A stretch of 64,000 nt of DNA from an uncultured Subdoligranulum sp. (GCF_963931595.1 NZ_OZ007030.1:1-64000), one strand, 5' to 3'. Positions 8,443-17,456 are shown, counted from the first letter of the stretch. A program made the numbers and translations. Notes: generated by a model not told the origin, from the letters alone.

Positions 8443-10101
8443 GTGGCAAGAAAAAGCAGAAAAGAAACTGCGGTGCTTCCTGCGCCGGAGATAGATACAA
8501 CTTGCCGTGCAGGAGTTTATGTGCGGCTTTCCGTTGAGGATAAGCATACCCGAACCGCCTCTATTGAAACCCAGCAGCTGATTATCGCCCGGTATCTGGA
8601 GCAGAACCCGGAAATCATCGTGATTCAAACCTACATTGACAACGGTGCAACGGGCACGAATTTTCACCGGCCCGGCTTCCAGCAGATGCTCTCCGATATT
8701 GAAGCGGGCCTTATCAACTGTGTCATTGTCAAAGATCTTTCCCGCCTGGGGCGGAATGTCATCGACACTGGCTACTATATCGAGCGGTATTTTCCCACAC
8801 AGGGGGTCCGATTTATCGCTGTGAACGACCGCTATGATTCTTCTTCCCCGGATAATGCCCACGATGGTATCATCATTCCGCTGCGGAACATGATTAACGA
8901 AGCCTACGCGCTGGATATAGCGAAAAAGATCAAAGCGCAGCAACGGCAGGCTATGAAAGATGGCAAATACGTTGGCGGGCGTACACCCTATGGATATTTG
9001 AAAGCCCCCGATGATTGCCACCAGCTGATCGTTGACCCGGTGGCGGCTGAGGTGGTCAAAACTATGTTTCAATGGGCCGCAGAAGGCGATGGTCTGAACA
9101 CCATTGCGGTTCGATTAAACGAGGCCGGGGTTCTCTCCCCAAGTCACTATAAGAAAAGGCTGGGCGAGATTACCCATGAGAATTTGATCGGAAATGGAAA
9201 TTGGCAGACGCGCACGGTTGCCAAAATTCTCCGGGCAGGCGTTTATGCCGGCGATCTTGTGCAGGGCGTTTCCAAGGTCATCGACCACAAACAGGTCAGG
9301 GCCAGCGCCGATGAATGGACGGTTGTTCGTGATACCCATGAGGCCATTGTGAGCAGAGAGCTGTTCGATGCTGTACAAAAAGCCTTAGACCATGCTGCAC
9401 AACAGGCCAAGGACAGGGAAATACATTCCTGGTCCCCCAATCTTCTGAGAGGGAAAATCTTTTGCGCCCACTGTGGGCACAGCCTTCACCGGCAAAAATG
9501 CGTCCGCAAAAAGACCCCGGATGTATATGTCTACCACTGCATCAGCAACAACCGCATCAAGAAAGGCGCTTGCCCTGGCACGTTTATCTTTGAAAAAGAG
9601 CTGTTGGATGCCCTGGCCGATATGATACAGGAGCAGCTTGATACCACGCTGGGGCAATACTCAATCGGCCTGGAAAGCCTCTCCAAAGAAGCTGAGGAGC
9701 AGAAAAGCATTCAGGCTAAAATTACCAGCCGGAAACAGGAAATCCAACAGCTACGTACCTTCCAGTGCGGATTGTATGAGGGTCTGATCCAGAACCATCT
9801 GTCACAAGACGAGTATTTTGCTTTCAAAGAGAAGTACGAAGCCAAAATCGAGGCAATCAGCAAGGAAATTGAGCAGCTGAAAGCAGGGCTTACGATTATC
9901 GCCAGGCAGCTGGAACAGTATAAAATGCTATCCCAGGATGCACAGCATATCAAGGAAGATCGCCAGCTGACAGCAGCCCTGATTGACCGGCTGATTGAAC
10001 GTGTGGAGGTTTCCAAGGAGAAACAGATTACAGTTCATTTCCGTTTTCAAAGTGAATTTGAGCATGGTGAGGAGGTGCTGAACCAATGCAGAAATATGTA
10101 A
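8443..10101 (+). CDS. large serine recombinase, second of three
   Basis: A 552-residue protein starting at GTG 8443, with AAAGGTGGGA upstream inside the previous gene end. An N-terminal extension of about 20 residues precedes the catalytic domain, so the nucleophile is Ser30 (YVRLS). KDLSRLGRN follows, then the Recombinase domain (about 185-300), the zinc ribbon (CAHCGHSLHRQKC ... YHC ... GAC) and a long coiled coil (about 405-490). It shares its architecture with its two neighbours but the sequences have diverged clearly, so they are old paralogues rather than a recent duplication. Its end overlaps the start of the third recombinase by 16 bases. Confidence 0.93.
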   Translation: MARKSRKETAVLPAPEIDTTCRAGVYVRLSVEDKHTRTASIETQQLIIARYLEQNPEIIVIQTYIDNGATGTNFHRPGFQQMLSDIEAGLINCVIVKDLSRLGRNVIDTGYYIERYFPTQGVRFIAVNDRYDSSSPDNAHDGIIIPLRNMINEAYALDIAKKIKAQQRQAMKDGKYVGGRTPYGYLKAPDDCHQLIVDPVAAEVVKTMFQWAAEGDGLNTIAVRLNEAGVLSPSHYKKRLGEITHENLIGNGNWQTRTVAKILRAGVYAGDLVQGVSKVIDHKQVRASADEWTVVRDTHEAIVSRELFDAVQKALDHAAQQAKDREIHSWSPNLLRGKIFCAHCGHSLHRQKCVRKKTPDVYVYHCISNNRIKKGACPGTFIFEKELLDALADMIQEQLDTTLGQYSIGLESLSKEAEEQKSIQAKITSRKQEIQQLRTFQCGLYEGLIQNHLSQDEYFAFKEKYEAKIEAISKEIEQLKAGLTIIARQLEQYKMLSQDAQHIKEDRQLTAALIDRLIERVEVSKEKQITVHFRFQSEFEHGEEVLNQCRNM

Positions 10102-11609
10102 TTGCCCTATATATCCGCCTTTCCTTGGAGGATTACAAATACGACAGCATGAGCATTGAGAACCAGCACCTTGTGCTGAACGAGTTCGTCTCTTCCATGC
10201 CGGAATTCACTGACGCAGAGGTTCTGGAATTTATCGACAACGGATATAGCGGGACAAATTTTGAACGTCCCAAAGTCCAAGAGCTGATTGAATTGGTGCG
10301 GGCCAATCAGATTGACTGCATCATTGTCAAAGATTTTTCCCGGTTTGGGCGAAACAGCATCGAAACCGGCTACTTCATCGAGCGTGTATTCCCATTGTTT
10401 CACACCCGGTTTATCTCCATCAATGACGATTTTGACAGCAATCAGCACAAAGGTGATACCGGCGGGATGGATGTGGCATTCAAGTATCTGATCAGCGAGT
10501 ATTACAGCCGTGATATGTCCATGAAAACCAAAAGTGCCAAGTACGCCAAAATGCAGCGGGGAGAATATCAGAGTAAAATTTGTCCTTATGGGTATCGCAA
10601 AAGCGCCGATGGCAGAATGGAGCCAAACCCGGAAACCGCTGTTGTGGTGCAGCTCATTTTCCAGCTTGCGGCAACCGGCATTGGGGCGGCAGCCATTACC
10701 AGGGAATTATTTAAGCGGGGCATCCCAACCCCAGGAGAATATAAAGCCGCTCATGGACAGCAGTACCACGATGTCTCACGCTCCCGTGGCCGCTGGAGCG
10801 GTTCTACGGTTCTCCGTATCCTGGGGGACGAACGCTATATCGGCTCCTATGTCATCGGGCGTCGTGCGGTCATTGAAGTGGGTGGTACGCGGAGCCGCAG
10901 GAAGGACCGTGACAAATGGTTCATTATTTCCGACCATCATCCGGCAATCATTGAGAAGGAGCTGTTTGAGAAGGTGCAGGCTGTGCAGCGCCGGTTTTCC
11001 TTACCGGCCCGGAAAACCAGAGAGTACCCACTGAAAGGCAAGGTCTACTGTGGCTGCTGTGACCATGCACTTTCCCGCATTGCTCAAAAGAAACCGTTTT
11101 ATATGTGCCGCCATTCGACTGCCGATGCAAACAGCCGCTGCCATACTATACGGGCGGATGCTGCCGGGCTGGAAGAAGCGGTGCTTATCACATTGAAAAA
11201 ACAGCTGGAAATCCTGCTGCCTGCACATGAGGACGGCACCCTTCACCTGGATGCCGCTGCCGCCAAATGCTCCGAGTATGAGAAACAGTTGGAAGATTTG
11301 AAAGGCCAGAAGCAAGCTCTCTTTGAACAGTATCTCCTGGGGCAGACTGAGCTGGACACTTATAAATCGCAGAAAGCAGTTTATGACGCAGAAATTCTGA
11401 AAGTCAAAAACGCCTATGCTGCTGTCACCGCTCAGGCAAAGCTGAAGCGGGAAGAACAGGCCCGCCAAAGCAGCCGACAAGAGATTGCTCACTCGATTGC
11501 GGAAGCAGATGTGCTAACCTCCGAGCTGACCGATCTGCTGATTGAAAAGGTGTATGTCTTTCCCGACAACCGCATTGAGATTGTTTACAAGGTCCATGAC
11601 TTCTTTTGA
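10086..11609 (+). CDS. large serine recombinase, third of three
   Basis: A 507-residue protein with nucleophile Ser13 (YIRLS), KDFSRFGRN, a Recombinase domain (about 160-275), a zinc ribbon (CGCCDHALSR ... CRHSTADANSRC) and a C-terminal coiled coil. It starts inside the second recombinase gene (16-base overlap, GAGGTG as ribosome binding site), so all three are co-translated. It is the last gene of the element: a terminator follows, and about 100 bases later the reading frame of a tyrosine integrase begins abruptly. That makes it the boundary recombinase of the element. Confidence 0.93.
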   Translation: MQKYVIALYIRLSLEDYKYDSMSIENQHLVLNEFVSSMPEFTDAEVLEFIDNGYSGTNFERPKVQELIELVRANQIDCIIVKDFSRFGRNSIETGYFIERVFPLFHTRFISINDDFDSNQHKGDTGGMDVAFKYLISEYYSRDMSMKTKSAKYAKMQRGEYQSKICPYGYRKSADGRMEPNPETAVVVQLIFQLAATGIGAAAITRELFKRGIPTPGEYKAAHGQQYHDVSRSRGRWSGSTVLRILGDERYIGSYVIGRRAVIEVGGTRSRRKDRDKWFIISDHHPAIIEKELFEKVQAVQRRFSLPARKTREYPLKGKVYCGCCDHALSRIAQKKPFYMCRHSTADANSRCHTIRADAAGLEEAVLITLKKQLEILLPAHEDGTLHLDAAAAKCSEYEKQLEDLKGQKQALFEQYLLGQTELDTYKSQKAVYDAEILKVKNAYAAVTAQAKLKREEQARQSSRQEIAHSIAEADVLTSELTDLLIEKVYVFPDNRIEIVYKVHDFF

Positions 11610-11628
11610 ATAACTGATGATACAAAAA

Positions 11629-11680
11629 CAGAAAACCCAGGCTATCAAATCTATCTTGGTAGCTTGGGTTTTCTGCTTTT
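11629..11680 (+). terminator. terminator after the recombinase operon
   Basis: A perfect 11-bp stem CAGAAAACCCA/TGGGTTTTCTG (11629-11639 with 11665-11675) is followed by CTTTT. It lies about 40 bases from the presumed right end of the element. Confidence 0.85.
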
Positions 11681-11685
11681 CAGAA

Positions 11686-12723
11686 TTATATTTTTTTTGT
11701 CGTGTGCTTGACATACGGGTGGCGCAGATCGTGGAAGCGTATCTTCCGCAGGCCGTGGTCGGCCAGCAGCTTGGCGAAGCCGTCGGTCACCGCGTTGGGC
11801 AGGATGAGATTACCCATCTCGTCCACGAACAGGTAGCCCTTGTACTTCTGGTTGTAGCAGTTGCCGCAGAGTTTCTCGTTGTAGGCCTGCTGCTCCTTCA
11901 GCGCCCGCAGCCGCTGTGCAAAGCTGGCCACCAGCGGCAGGGTGCGCAGGCTGGACTTGGTCTTGGCCCGGTCGGCCTCCACCAGAACGTGTTTGCCCTC
12001 CAGGTTGGTGCTGGTCACGATGTGGCGGATGGTCAGGGTACCCGCCTCAAAGTCTACGGCATCCCACCGCAGGCCCAGCACCTCGCCCCGGCGCAGCCCG
12101 TAGAAGGCCGCAAACTGGATGATCAGTTCCAGCCGATGGCCCCGGGCGGCTTCGAATAGCTGCTCCATCTCCTCGGCGGTGTAGTAGGCGGCCAGGTACT
12201 TCTCGGGCTTGGGACGCTCCACCTTGTCCACCGGGTTGCCGGGGATCAGATCCAGCTTCACGGCGTATTTCAGCGCCTTGTGCAGGTTGGCGTGCTGCCG
12301 CAGTACGCTGGTGGCTTTCAGCGTTTCCAGCTCGTGGAGGTAGAAACTCTGGATATGCCGCGCCTGCAGCCCGCCCAGCGTGATGCCGGTGGGCTCGAAG
12401 TAGGGGACGATGTGGTTCTTCACATTGAAGTTGTAGGAGGACCAGGTGGTCTCCTGCACAGCGGGGCGGATGATTTTCAGCCAGTAGAGCATATAGTCAC
12501 TGAACAGCATATCAGGGCTCAGTTCCTCTTTGCAGTTGGGTTTGGGCGGCGTGAAACTGCGGCGCAGTTCCCGCAGCATCTCCTCCGCCCGTTTTTTGTT
12601 GCCCTTCACAGGTAGTCCGGTGGCGTGCCAGGGCTGTTTGCGCTTGCCGTCGGCACCGGTATAGCTGAGCACCATGTAGTAATATCCGTTTTTCTCTTGC
12701 AGTCGGCCTGCTACCATAGGCAT
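11686..12723 (-). pseudogene. tyrosine recombinase (integrase) truncated by element insertion
   Basis: The start is ATG (complement of 12721-12723) with AAAGGAGAA upstream. The SAM-like N-terminal core-binding domain (about 60-155) and most of the catalytic domain are present: box I arginine in GLRRGEVLGLRW, the beta-hairpin lysine region RAKTKSSLRTLPL, and box II HDLRH. Immediately after HDLRHPY the frame runs into unrelated sequence and stops. The second histidine and the catalytic tyrosine are therefore missing, and the protein cannot complete strand cleavage. The break coincides with the end of the serine-recombinase element, so the element inserted into this gene. The missing 3' part should lie beyond the left end of the element, outside the window. 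Confidence 0.88.
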
Positions 12724-12842
12724 TTCTCCTTTCATACTCGTTTGTACGGGTTTCCGGGTCCAACACAACAATACCCGGAATCCCTGGTAAAAGCCAGTCA
12801 CAAATCTACACAAGGATACGCCCTTGTTTTGGGTACGAATCT

Positions 12843-12886
12843 ACCAAAGCGCCCGCGTCGGGAACTCCCCGGCGCGGGCTTTTGGT
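12843..12886. terminator. hairpin between the relaxase-like remnant and the integrase
   Basis: A long stem ACCAAAGCGCCCGCG (12843-12857) pairs with CGCGGGCTTTTGGT (12873-12886). It lies just downstream of the relaxase-like gene on the minus strand. Confidence 0.55.
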
Positions 12887-12897
12887 ATGGTTGTGGT

Positions 12898-13596
12898 TCA
12901 GCGCTCCAGACCGCGGCGGCGTTTGCGGTGGCGGGCTTTTTCCTCGGCCCGCTGGCGGGCCTGCTCCTCCAATGCCTGGCGGCAGGCGGTGGTGGCTCGT
13001 ACCCTTCGGAGAATCCTGTCACAGACTTCATCCTCGTGCCGCAGCGCCTTGATCTGGCGGGTCAGTGCGGCCCGGCGTTCGGCGGTACCGGGCGGCGGGA
13101 CCTTGTGCCGCATCAGCCGGGCACAGTCGGCACGCTCCTTGCAGAGAGCGTCGATCTGCGCCGCCAGTTTCCGGCGGTGGGCCTCCACCTCGTCGGTGGT
13201 GTGGAAATCCCGGTCAAAGCAGAGGTGCATCTCCTCCAGCGTGCGCTCCACGTTGCGCCAGATCGCTTCGATCTCAGGCCAGTTGATGGCCGCCCGGGGA
13301 TTCGGCTTGGCCTGCACCTTGTACCGGAAGTAGAGATACTGCCGGCCCAGGTGGGGCTTGCGGAAGAGTTCGTCCAGCAGCCCCTTGTACCGCACCTTGG
13401 CCCAGGAACGGCAGGGGGGACGCCTGGGACGGTCATACCCGCCGAACAGGCTGTAATAGTGAGGGCCGAACTGGTAGTAGTGGGCGTCCAGTACCCGGGC
13501 CAGCGCTGGCCAGTCGAACTCCGGGCCCAGGCGATGCACCCGCACCGGACGGGGCCGTCCCCCTTGACGGCGGAAAGATTTTACGTTATAATACAA
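12898..13596 (-). pseudogene. relaxase C-terminal-like remnant
   Basis: About 230 residues, rich in Arg and coiled-coil heptads: DEVEAHRRKLAAQIDALC, then ALTRQIKALRHEDEVCDRIL. The order of features (an aromatic patch, a hinge ending LYFRYKVQ, then two coiled-coil helices ending in a 'xxR.E..CD.I..R' pattern) resembles the C-terminal tail of MobA/MobL-type relaxases of Tn1549-like elements. There is no ATG with a ribosome binding site; the frame stays open upstream to a stop near 13690 and the nuclease domain is absent. It is therefore most likely the 3' remnant of a relaxase gene, on the same strand as the integrase. It could alternatively be an unknown coiled-coil protein starting at TTG 13596. 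Confidence 0.4.
13564..13592 (+). promoter_or_regulatory. sigma-A-type promoter upstream of the HlyC/CorC gene
   Basis: TTGACG (13564-13569), a 17-base spacer and TATAAT (13587-13592). Transcription would start near 13599, about 210 bases before the coding start, leaving a long leader that contains a terminator hairpin. Confidence 0.8.
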
Positions 13597-13702
13597 AACT
13601 GTACAGCAGCGACTGCTGCAGAAAGGAAACGAGTCAGCATATGAACGCCGACGGCGACGCCGAACCGGACCGACCCACTTTCGATCACGAACTTAGTATA
13701 AG

Positions 13703-13746
13703 AGCATAGCCCCGCCGGGAACTCTGGCGCAGGGCTGTGCTTTTTT
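13703..13746 (+). terminator. terminator-like hairpin inside the HlyC/CorC leader
   Basis: Stem AGCATAGCCC/GGGCTGTGCT (13703-13712 with 13732-13741, one mismatch) is followed by TTTTTT. Being between promoter and gene, it could be an attenuator or could end a short RNA of about 145 nt. Confidence 0.7.
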
Positions 13747-13808
13747 GCGTTTTTGCCGCTGCGCAGAAATTCTGCGTCCCCTCTGCACACAAAGGAGCGT
13801 TTATTTCC

Positions 13809-15221
13809 GTGGAAAACTTACCCGCACAAATTTTACTGCAGGTCGTCTTTATCCTGCTCAACGCCTTCTTCGCCGGGTCGGAGATCGCGTTTTTGTCCCT
13901 CAACCCGGTCAAACTGGATAAACAGGCCGACAACGGCGACAAGACAGCCGCCCGGCTGCTGGCCCTGGTCGAAAACCCCAACCGCTTTTTGTCGGCCATC
14001 CAGGTAGCCATCACGCTGTCAGGCTTCCTCGGCGCCGCCTTCGGTACCGAGAACTTCTCCGGCTATCTGGCGGATTTCCTCAGCGGCCTGGGCCTGCCGC
14101 TGCCGGCCGGGGTGGTGTCGGTGTTCTCGATGGTGGTGGTCACCATCGTCATCTCCTTCTTCTCCATCGCCTTCGGCGAGATGGTGCCCAAACGCATCGC
14201 CATGCAGCAGCCCGAGGCCTGGGCCCGCATGGCCCTGGGCGTCATGCACGGCATCAGCGTGGTCTTTGCGCCCATGATGGCCCTGCTGAACGTGACCACC
14301 AACGGCACGCTGCATCTGCTGGGCCTCAAGACCGAGGCCGAGGAGGCCGCCGCCAGCGAGGAGGACATCCGCCTGATGGTGGAGAACAGCGGCGAGCAGG
14401 GCGCCATCGCCCAGGAAGAACAGAAGTGGATCGAGAACGTGTTCGACTTCGGCGACCGGGTGGCCAGCGATGTGATGACGCCGGAACCCGACGTGTCGGC
14501 TTTCAGCCTGGATGAAGAGAACGACGTTATTCTGGAGACCATCCAGAAGACCGGCCTGAGCCGCTACCCCGTCTATGAGGACAACATCAACGACGTGCGC
14601 GGCGTGCTCAACGCGCGGGACTTCCTGCTCAACCTCCAGCGGCAGAACCCCTGCCCGCTGGAAAGCCTGCTGCGCCCCGCCTACTTCGTGCCGGAGAACG
14701 TGCACGCGGACCGCCTGTTCCGCGATATGCAGGCCCAGAAACATCATCTGGCCATCGTGGTGGATGAGTACGGCGGCACGGCGGGCATCGTGACCATCGA
14801 GGACCTGCTGGAAGAGATCGTCGGCAACATCTACGATGAATTCGACCCTGAGGAACCCATGCCGATCCAGCAGATCTCGGACGGCGTCTGGCGGGTGGAA
14901 GGCGGCCTGCGGGTGGAGGAACTGGCCGACGTGCTGGACGTCGACCTGCCGGAAGATGCCGACTACGATACCGTCAGCGGCATGGTCATGAGCTGCCTGC
15001 CCTCCATCCCGGAGGACGGCGCCCAGTTCACGGTGGAGACCAACGGCCTGCGCATCCGCGTGGAGAACGTGCAGGACCGTAAGGTGGACAGCGCGCTGGT
15101 GGAAAAACTTCAGCCGGAACCCGCGGCGGAGGATGAGCGGGACGAGGGCGACAAGGCCGAGCCCTCGAAGGACCGCAAGGACAAAGAGAAAAAAGACAAA
15201 AAGGAAAAGAAAGAAGACTGA
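13809..15221 (+). CDS. HlyC/CorC-family transporter with DUF21, CBS pair and CorC_HlyC domain
   Basis: A 470-residue protein. The DUF21/CNNM membrane domain (about 1-195) contains LNAFFAGSEIAFLSLN and FGEMVPKRIA. Two CBS motifs (about 215-335) follow, including DVMTPEPDVSAF and the HHLAIVVDEYGGTAGIVTIEDLLEEIVGNI segment quoted here only by its ends HHLAIV and EEIVG. A CorC_HlyC domain (about 350-430) and a highly charged Lys/Asp/Glu tail complete it. GTG 13809 is chosen because AAAGGAG lies at 13790-13796 and the homologous start is here. The family is linked to magnesium or cobalt efflux. GC-rich composition fits the chromosomal backbone. A promoter 215 bases upstream and a terminator in the leader suggest regulated readthrough. 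Confidence 0.9.
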   Translation: MENLPAQILLQVVFILLNAFFAGSEIAFLSLNPVKLDKQADNGDKTAARLLALVENPNRFLSAIQVAITLSGFLGAAFGTENFSGYLADFLSGLGLPLPAGVVSVFSMVVVTIVISFFSIAFGEMVPKRIAMQQPEAWARMALGVMHGISVVFAPMMALLNVTTNGTLHLLGLKTEAEEAAASEEDIRLMVENSGEQGAIAQEEQKWIENVFDFGDRVASDVMTPEPDVSAFSLDEENDVILETIQKTGLSRYPVYEDNINDVRGVLNARDFLLNLQRQNPCPLESLLRPAYFVPENVHADRLFRDMQAQKHHLAIVVDEYGGTAGIVTIEDLLEEIVGNIYDEFDPEEPMPIQQISDGVWRVEGGLRVEELADVLDVDLPEDADYDTVSGMVMSCLPSIPEDGAQFTVETNGLRIRVENVQDRKVDSALVEKLQPEPAAEDERDEGDKAEPSKDRKDKEKKDKKEKKED

Positions 15222-15226
15222 CCTGC

Positions 15227-15259
15227 AGCGCCCCGCCGCATCTGCCGCGGCGGGGCGCT
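15227..15259 (+). other. perfect 13-bp GC hairpin between corC-like and brnQ-like genes
   Basis: AGCGCCCCGCCGC pairs perfectly with GCGGCGGGGCGCT around a 7-base loop. There is no T tract, so it is an RNA-stability or attenuating hairpin rather than a clear terminator. Confidence 0.5.
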
Positions 15260-15281
15260 GTGCGCGGCAGGAGAAAACAGA

Positions 15282-16160
15282 ATGCAACAACTTACATTGC
15301 GGCAGCGGCTGCTGGTGGCCAGTATGCTGTTCGGTATGTTTTTCGGCGCAGGGAACCTGATCTTCCCTGCTTCCATGGGGCAGCTGGCGGGGCGCAGCAT
15401 CTGGCAGGCGTCGGCCGGCTTCCTGATCACCGGCGTGGGCCTGCCGCTGCTGGGCGTGGCGGCGCTGGGCATCAGCCGGGAGGAGGGCCTGCTGCAGCTC
15501 AGCAGCCGGGTGGGCCGGGCCTACGGGCTGTTTTTTACCTGTGTGCTGTACCTGACCATCGGGCCGTTCTTTGCCATTCCCCGCTGCGCCACGGTCTCCT
15601 TTACCGTGGGCATCCAGCGCCTGATCCCGGCAGAGCGGCAGCCGCTGGTGCTGGCGGCCTTCTCGCTGGCGTTCTTTGCGGCGGTGCTGTTCTTCTCGCT
15701 GCGGCCGGGGCAGATCCTGACCTGGATCGGCAAACTGCTGAACCCGCTGTTCCTGTGTTTCCTGGCGGTGCTGGTGCTGCGGGCGCTCGCCGCGCCGATG
15801 AGGGACGCGGCGGCGGTGGAACCCGCGGGCAATTATGCCGCGGCGCCCTTTGCCACCGGCCTGCTGGAAGGCTACAACACCATGGACGCGCTGGCGGGGC
15901 TGGCCTTCGGCATCATCGTGGTGCAGGCCATCCGCCGTCTGGGCGTGGAGGAACCCGGCCAGGTGGCCCGCAACACGGTGCTGGCGGGGCTGCTCAGCTC
16001 GCTGCCGGAAGCCGCCCGCGGCGCGCTGCACCTGCAGCCGCTGATCGACGCCGCGGTGCGGTGGCTGCCGCTGTACGCCCAGGGCTTCGGCTGGGTCTGC
16101 CCGGCGCTGGCCGGGCTGGCCGCCGGCCTGGCGGTGCGCCGCCTGCGCCCCCGCAGCTGA
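15282..16160 (+). pseudogene. brnQ: branched-chain amino acid carrier BrnQ, internally shortened
   Basis: The N-terminal two thirds match LIVCS/BrnQ carriers: LVASMLFGMFFGAGNLIFPASMG, here split as LVASMLFGMFFGAG and NLIFP, then TIGPFFAIPRCATVSFT and the GLLEGYNTMDALAGLAFG signature. Family members have about 430-450 residues and 12 membrane segments; this one has 292. After RNTVLAGLL the sequence jumps to a segment that looks like the last helices of the family (LYAQGFGWVCPALAGLAAGL). The simplest reading is an in-frame deletion of about 140 residues, which would probably destroy transport of Leu, Ile and Val. The reading frame is otherwise intact, so the loss may be recent. A strong terminator follows directly. 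Confidence 0.75.
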
Positions 16161-16166
16161 AAGCCG

Positions 16167-16204
16167 GCCCCCGGCAGCGCCTTGCGGCGCTGCCGGGGGC
16201 TTTT
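16167..16204 (+). terminator. rho-independent terminator after brnQ
   Basis: A perfect 15-bp stem (16167-16181 with 16186-16200), loop TTGC and TTTT. Beyond it the backbone ends and the accessory island begins. Confidence 0.9.
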
Positions 16205-17329
16205 GCATGCTTGCTACCGTGATGCGGCCCCGGTGACGGTGATGACGATGATGACGGTACGGGGGCCGCACCCTCTTCACCAGCCGGTACCGTACCAGAC
16301 GGTAAAGGGGATCTGCCGGGATCATCGTCACTGCCGTCATGACCGTCATTCCTGTCACAGGTGAAGCACAGCAGCCGGGTGTTGGAGGTGCGCCGGGACT
16401 GGTAGCGGATGCCCTGCGGGGCAAACACCGTGTAGAAGTGCTCCACCAGTTTGCGGGTGAACTGGTTGGGCTGCACCCCGGTGATAGCCGCGGCAGTCAG
16501 CAGTTCGGTGGCGGTGCCTGTCCAGCTGCCGGTGCGCTGGATAAAGTCCGCCGCCCGCCACAGATAGTCCGGAACGGCCTTTCGGACCTGCGCCTCGGCG
16601 GTTTCCTCCTCCAACAGCTGCCAGATACAATCCCGGGTCTGCAGGTGAAGGGTGCAGCTGTCCATGTCACGGCCTGTCACCAGAAGCCGGGCTGTGTCGC
16701 TCATTCGCTGGCGCTGCAGCAGCCAGATGGTGTCGGCGGCACCCATCAGGCCATTGGACCCGGAAATCTGCTGAAACGGGTCGGATGCGCCCTGTTTGCG
16801 CAGATGATGCACCAGCAGCAACCCGATGCCGCGGCGGTCCGCCAGGGATTTCAGCGCGCTCATATCCTGGTAATCGCTGGCGTAAGCGCCGTTGTTCGGG
16901 TCGGCGGTGCGGACCTTCTGTAAGGTGTCGATGACCACCAGCCCGGTTTCGGGGTGTTGGGACAGGAATTTCTCGATCTGGAGTTCCAGTCCGTCCCCGA
17001 TGGCGCAGCTTCCGGTCTGGAAGTACAACCGACTGGGAACGGAATCCTCGGTCAGGCGGAACAAACGCCCCTGGATGCGGGCGTAGGTGTCCTCCAGACA
17101 GAGGTACAGTACAGTCTGTGGCTGAGTGGTGCGGCCCCAGATCTCGCCGCCCCGGGCCAGCTGCAGGCAAAGCCACAGGCACAGCCAAATCGGGATAGTC
17201 GGCAAACAGCAGGCCATAGCAGGCTTTCAGCTCTTTTTCCGGGATGAGGCGTTTCGCAGACATGCGACCCTCGTAGAATGGAAGTGTACGGATTGGATAA
17301 TCATAGGCAAATCTCCTTTCTGTAATCAT
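16205..17329 (-). pseudogene. eroded RepA-like replicative helicase/ATPase of integrative elements (AAA_25 type)
   Basis: On the minus strand the frame from about 17217 matches the AAA_25/RepA-like ATPase of Tn1549-type elements: TVLYLCLEDTYARIQGRLFRL, given here as LYLCLEDTYARIQ, then GLVVIDTLQKVR (Walker B), LLLVHHLRKQG, ISGSNGLMGAADTIW and a winged-helix-like C-terminus (TGTATELLTAA). The gene is damaged at both ends. The start region (MITERRFAYDYPI from 17329) is in a different frame, and the expected Walker A GxxKIGKS is absent, replaced by PTIPI before WLCLWLCLQL. No stop codon occurs before the brnQ terminator; the frame continues into brnQ antisense. It is therefore a decaying gene at the island edge, expressed divergently from the XRE gene. 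Confidence 0.7.
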
Positions 17330-17416
17330 TTGCGGATGTTCTATTAAACTTTCGCAAATTTGATAAGAATATTATAATTCGCAAAAAAGCGAACGTCAAT
17401 ATATTTCGCAAATTTG
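17328..17416. promoter_or_regulatory. cluster of TTCGCAAAT operator motifs between divergent genes
   Basis: TTTCGCAAATTTG occurs exactly twice (17350-17362 and 17404-17416). An inverted TTCGC-6-GCGAA pair lies at 17378-17393, and a reverse-oriented ATTTGCGGA near 17329. The repeats fill the space between the RepA-like gene and the XRE gene and overlap the region where both promoters must lie, so they are probably the XRE operators. Confidence 0.7.
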
Positions 17417-17427
17417 TTACAATTTCC

Positions 17428-17456
17428 TTGTAAAACAGGGAAGGGTAGGGTACAAT
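17428..17456 (+). promoter_or_regulatory. promoter of the island XRE gene
   Basis: TTGTAA (17428-17433), a 17-base spacer and TACAAT (17451-17456). The -35 box lies 11 bases after an operator copy. A stem-loop (17470-17480 with 17486-17496) lies in the leader just before the ribosome binding site. Confidence 0.7.

Noticed and set aside
12898..13596. Intact stand-alone gene on the minus strand
   Set aside because: There is no ATG or ribosome binding site, and the frame stays open upstream into the opposite-strand promoter region; a 5'-truncated remnant fits better.
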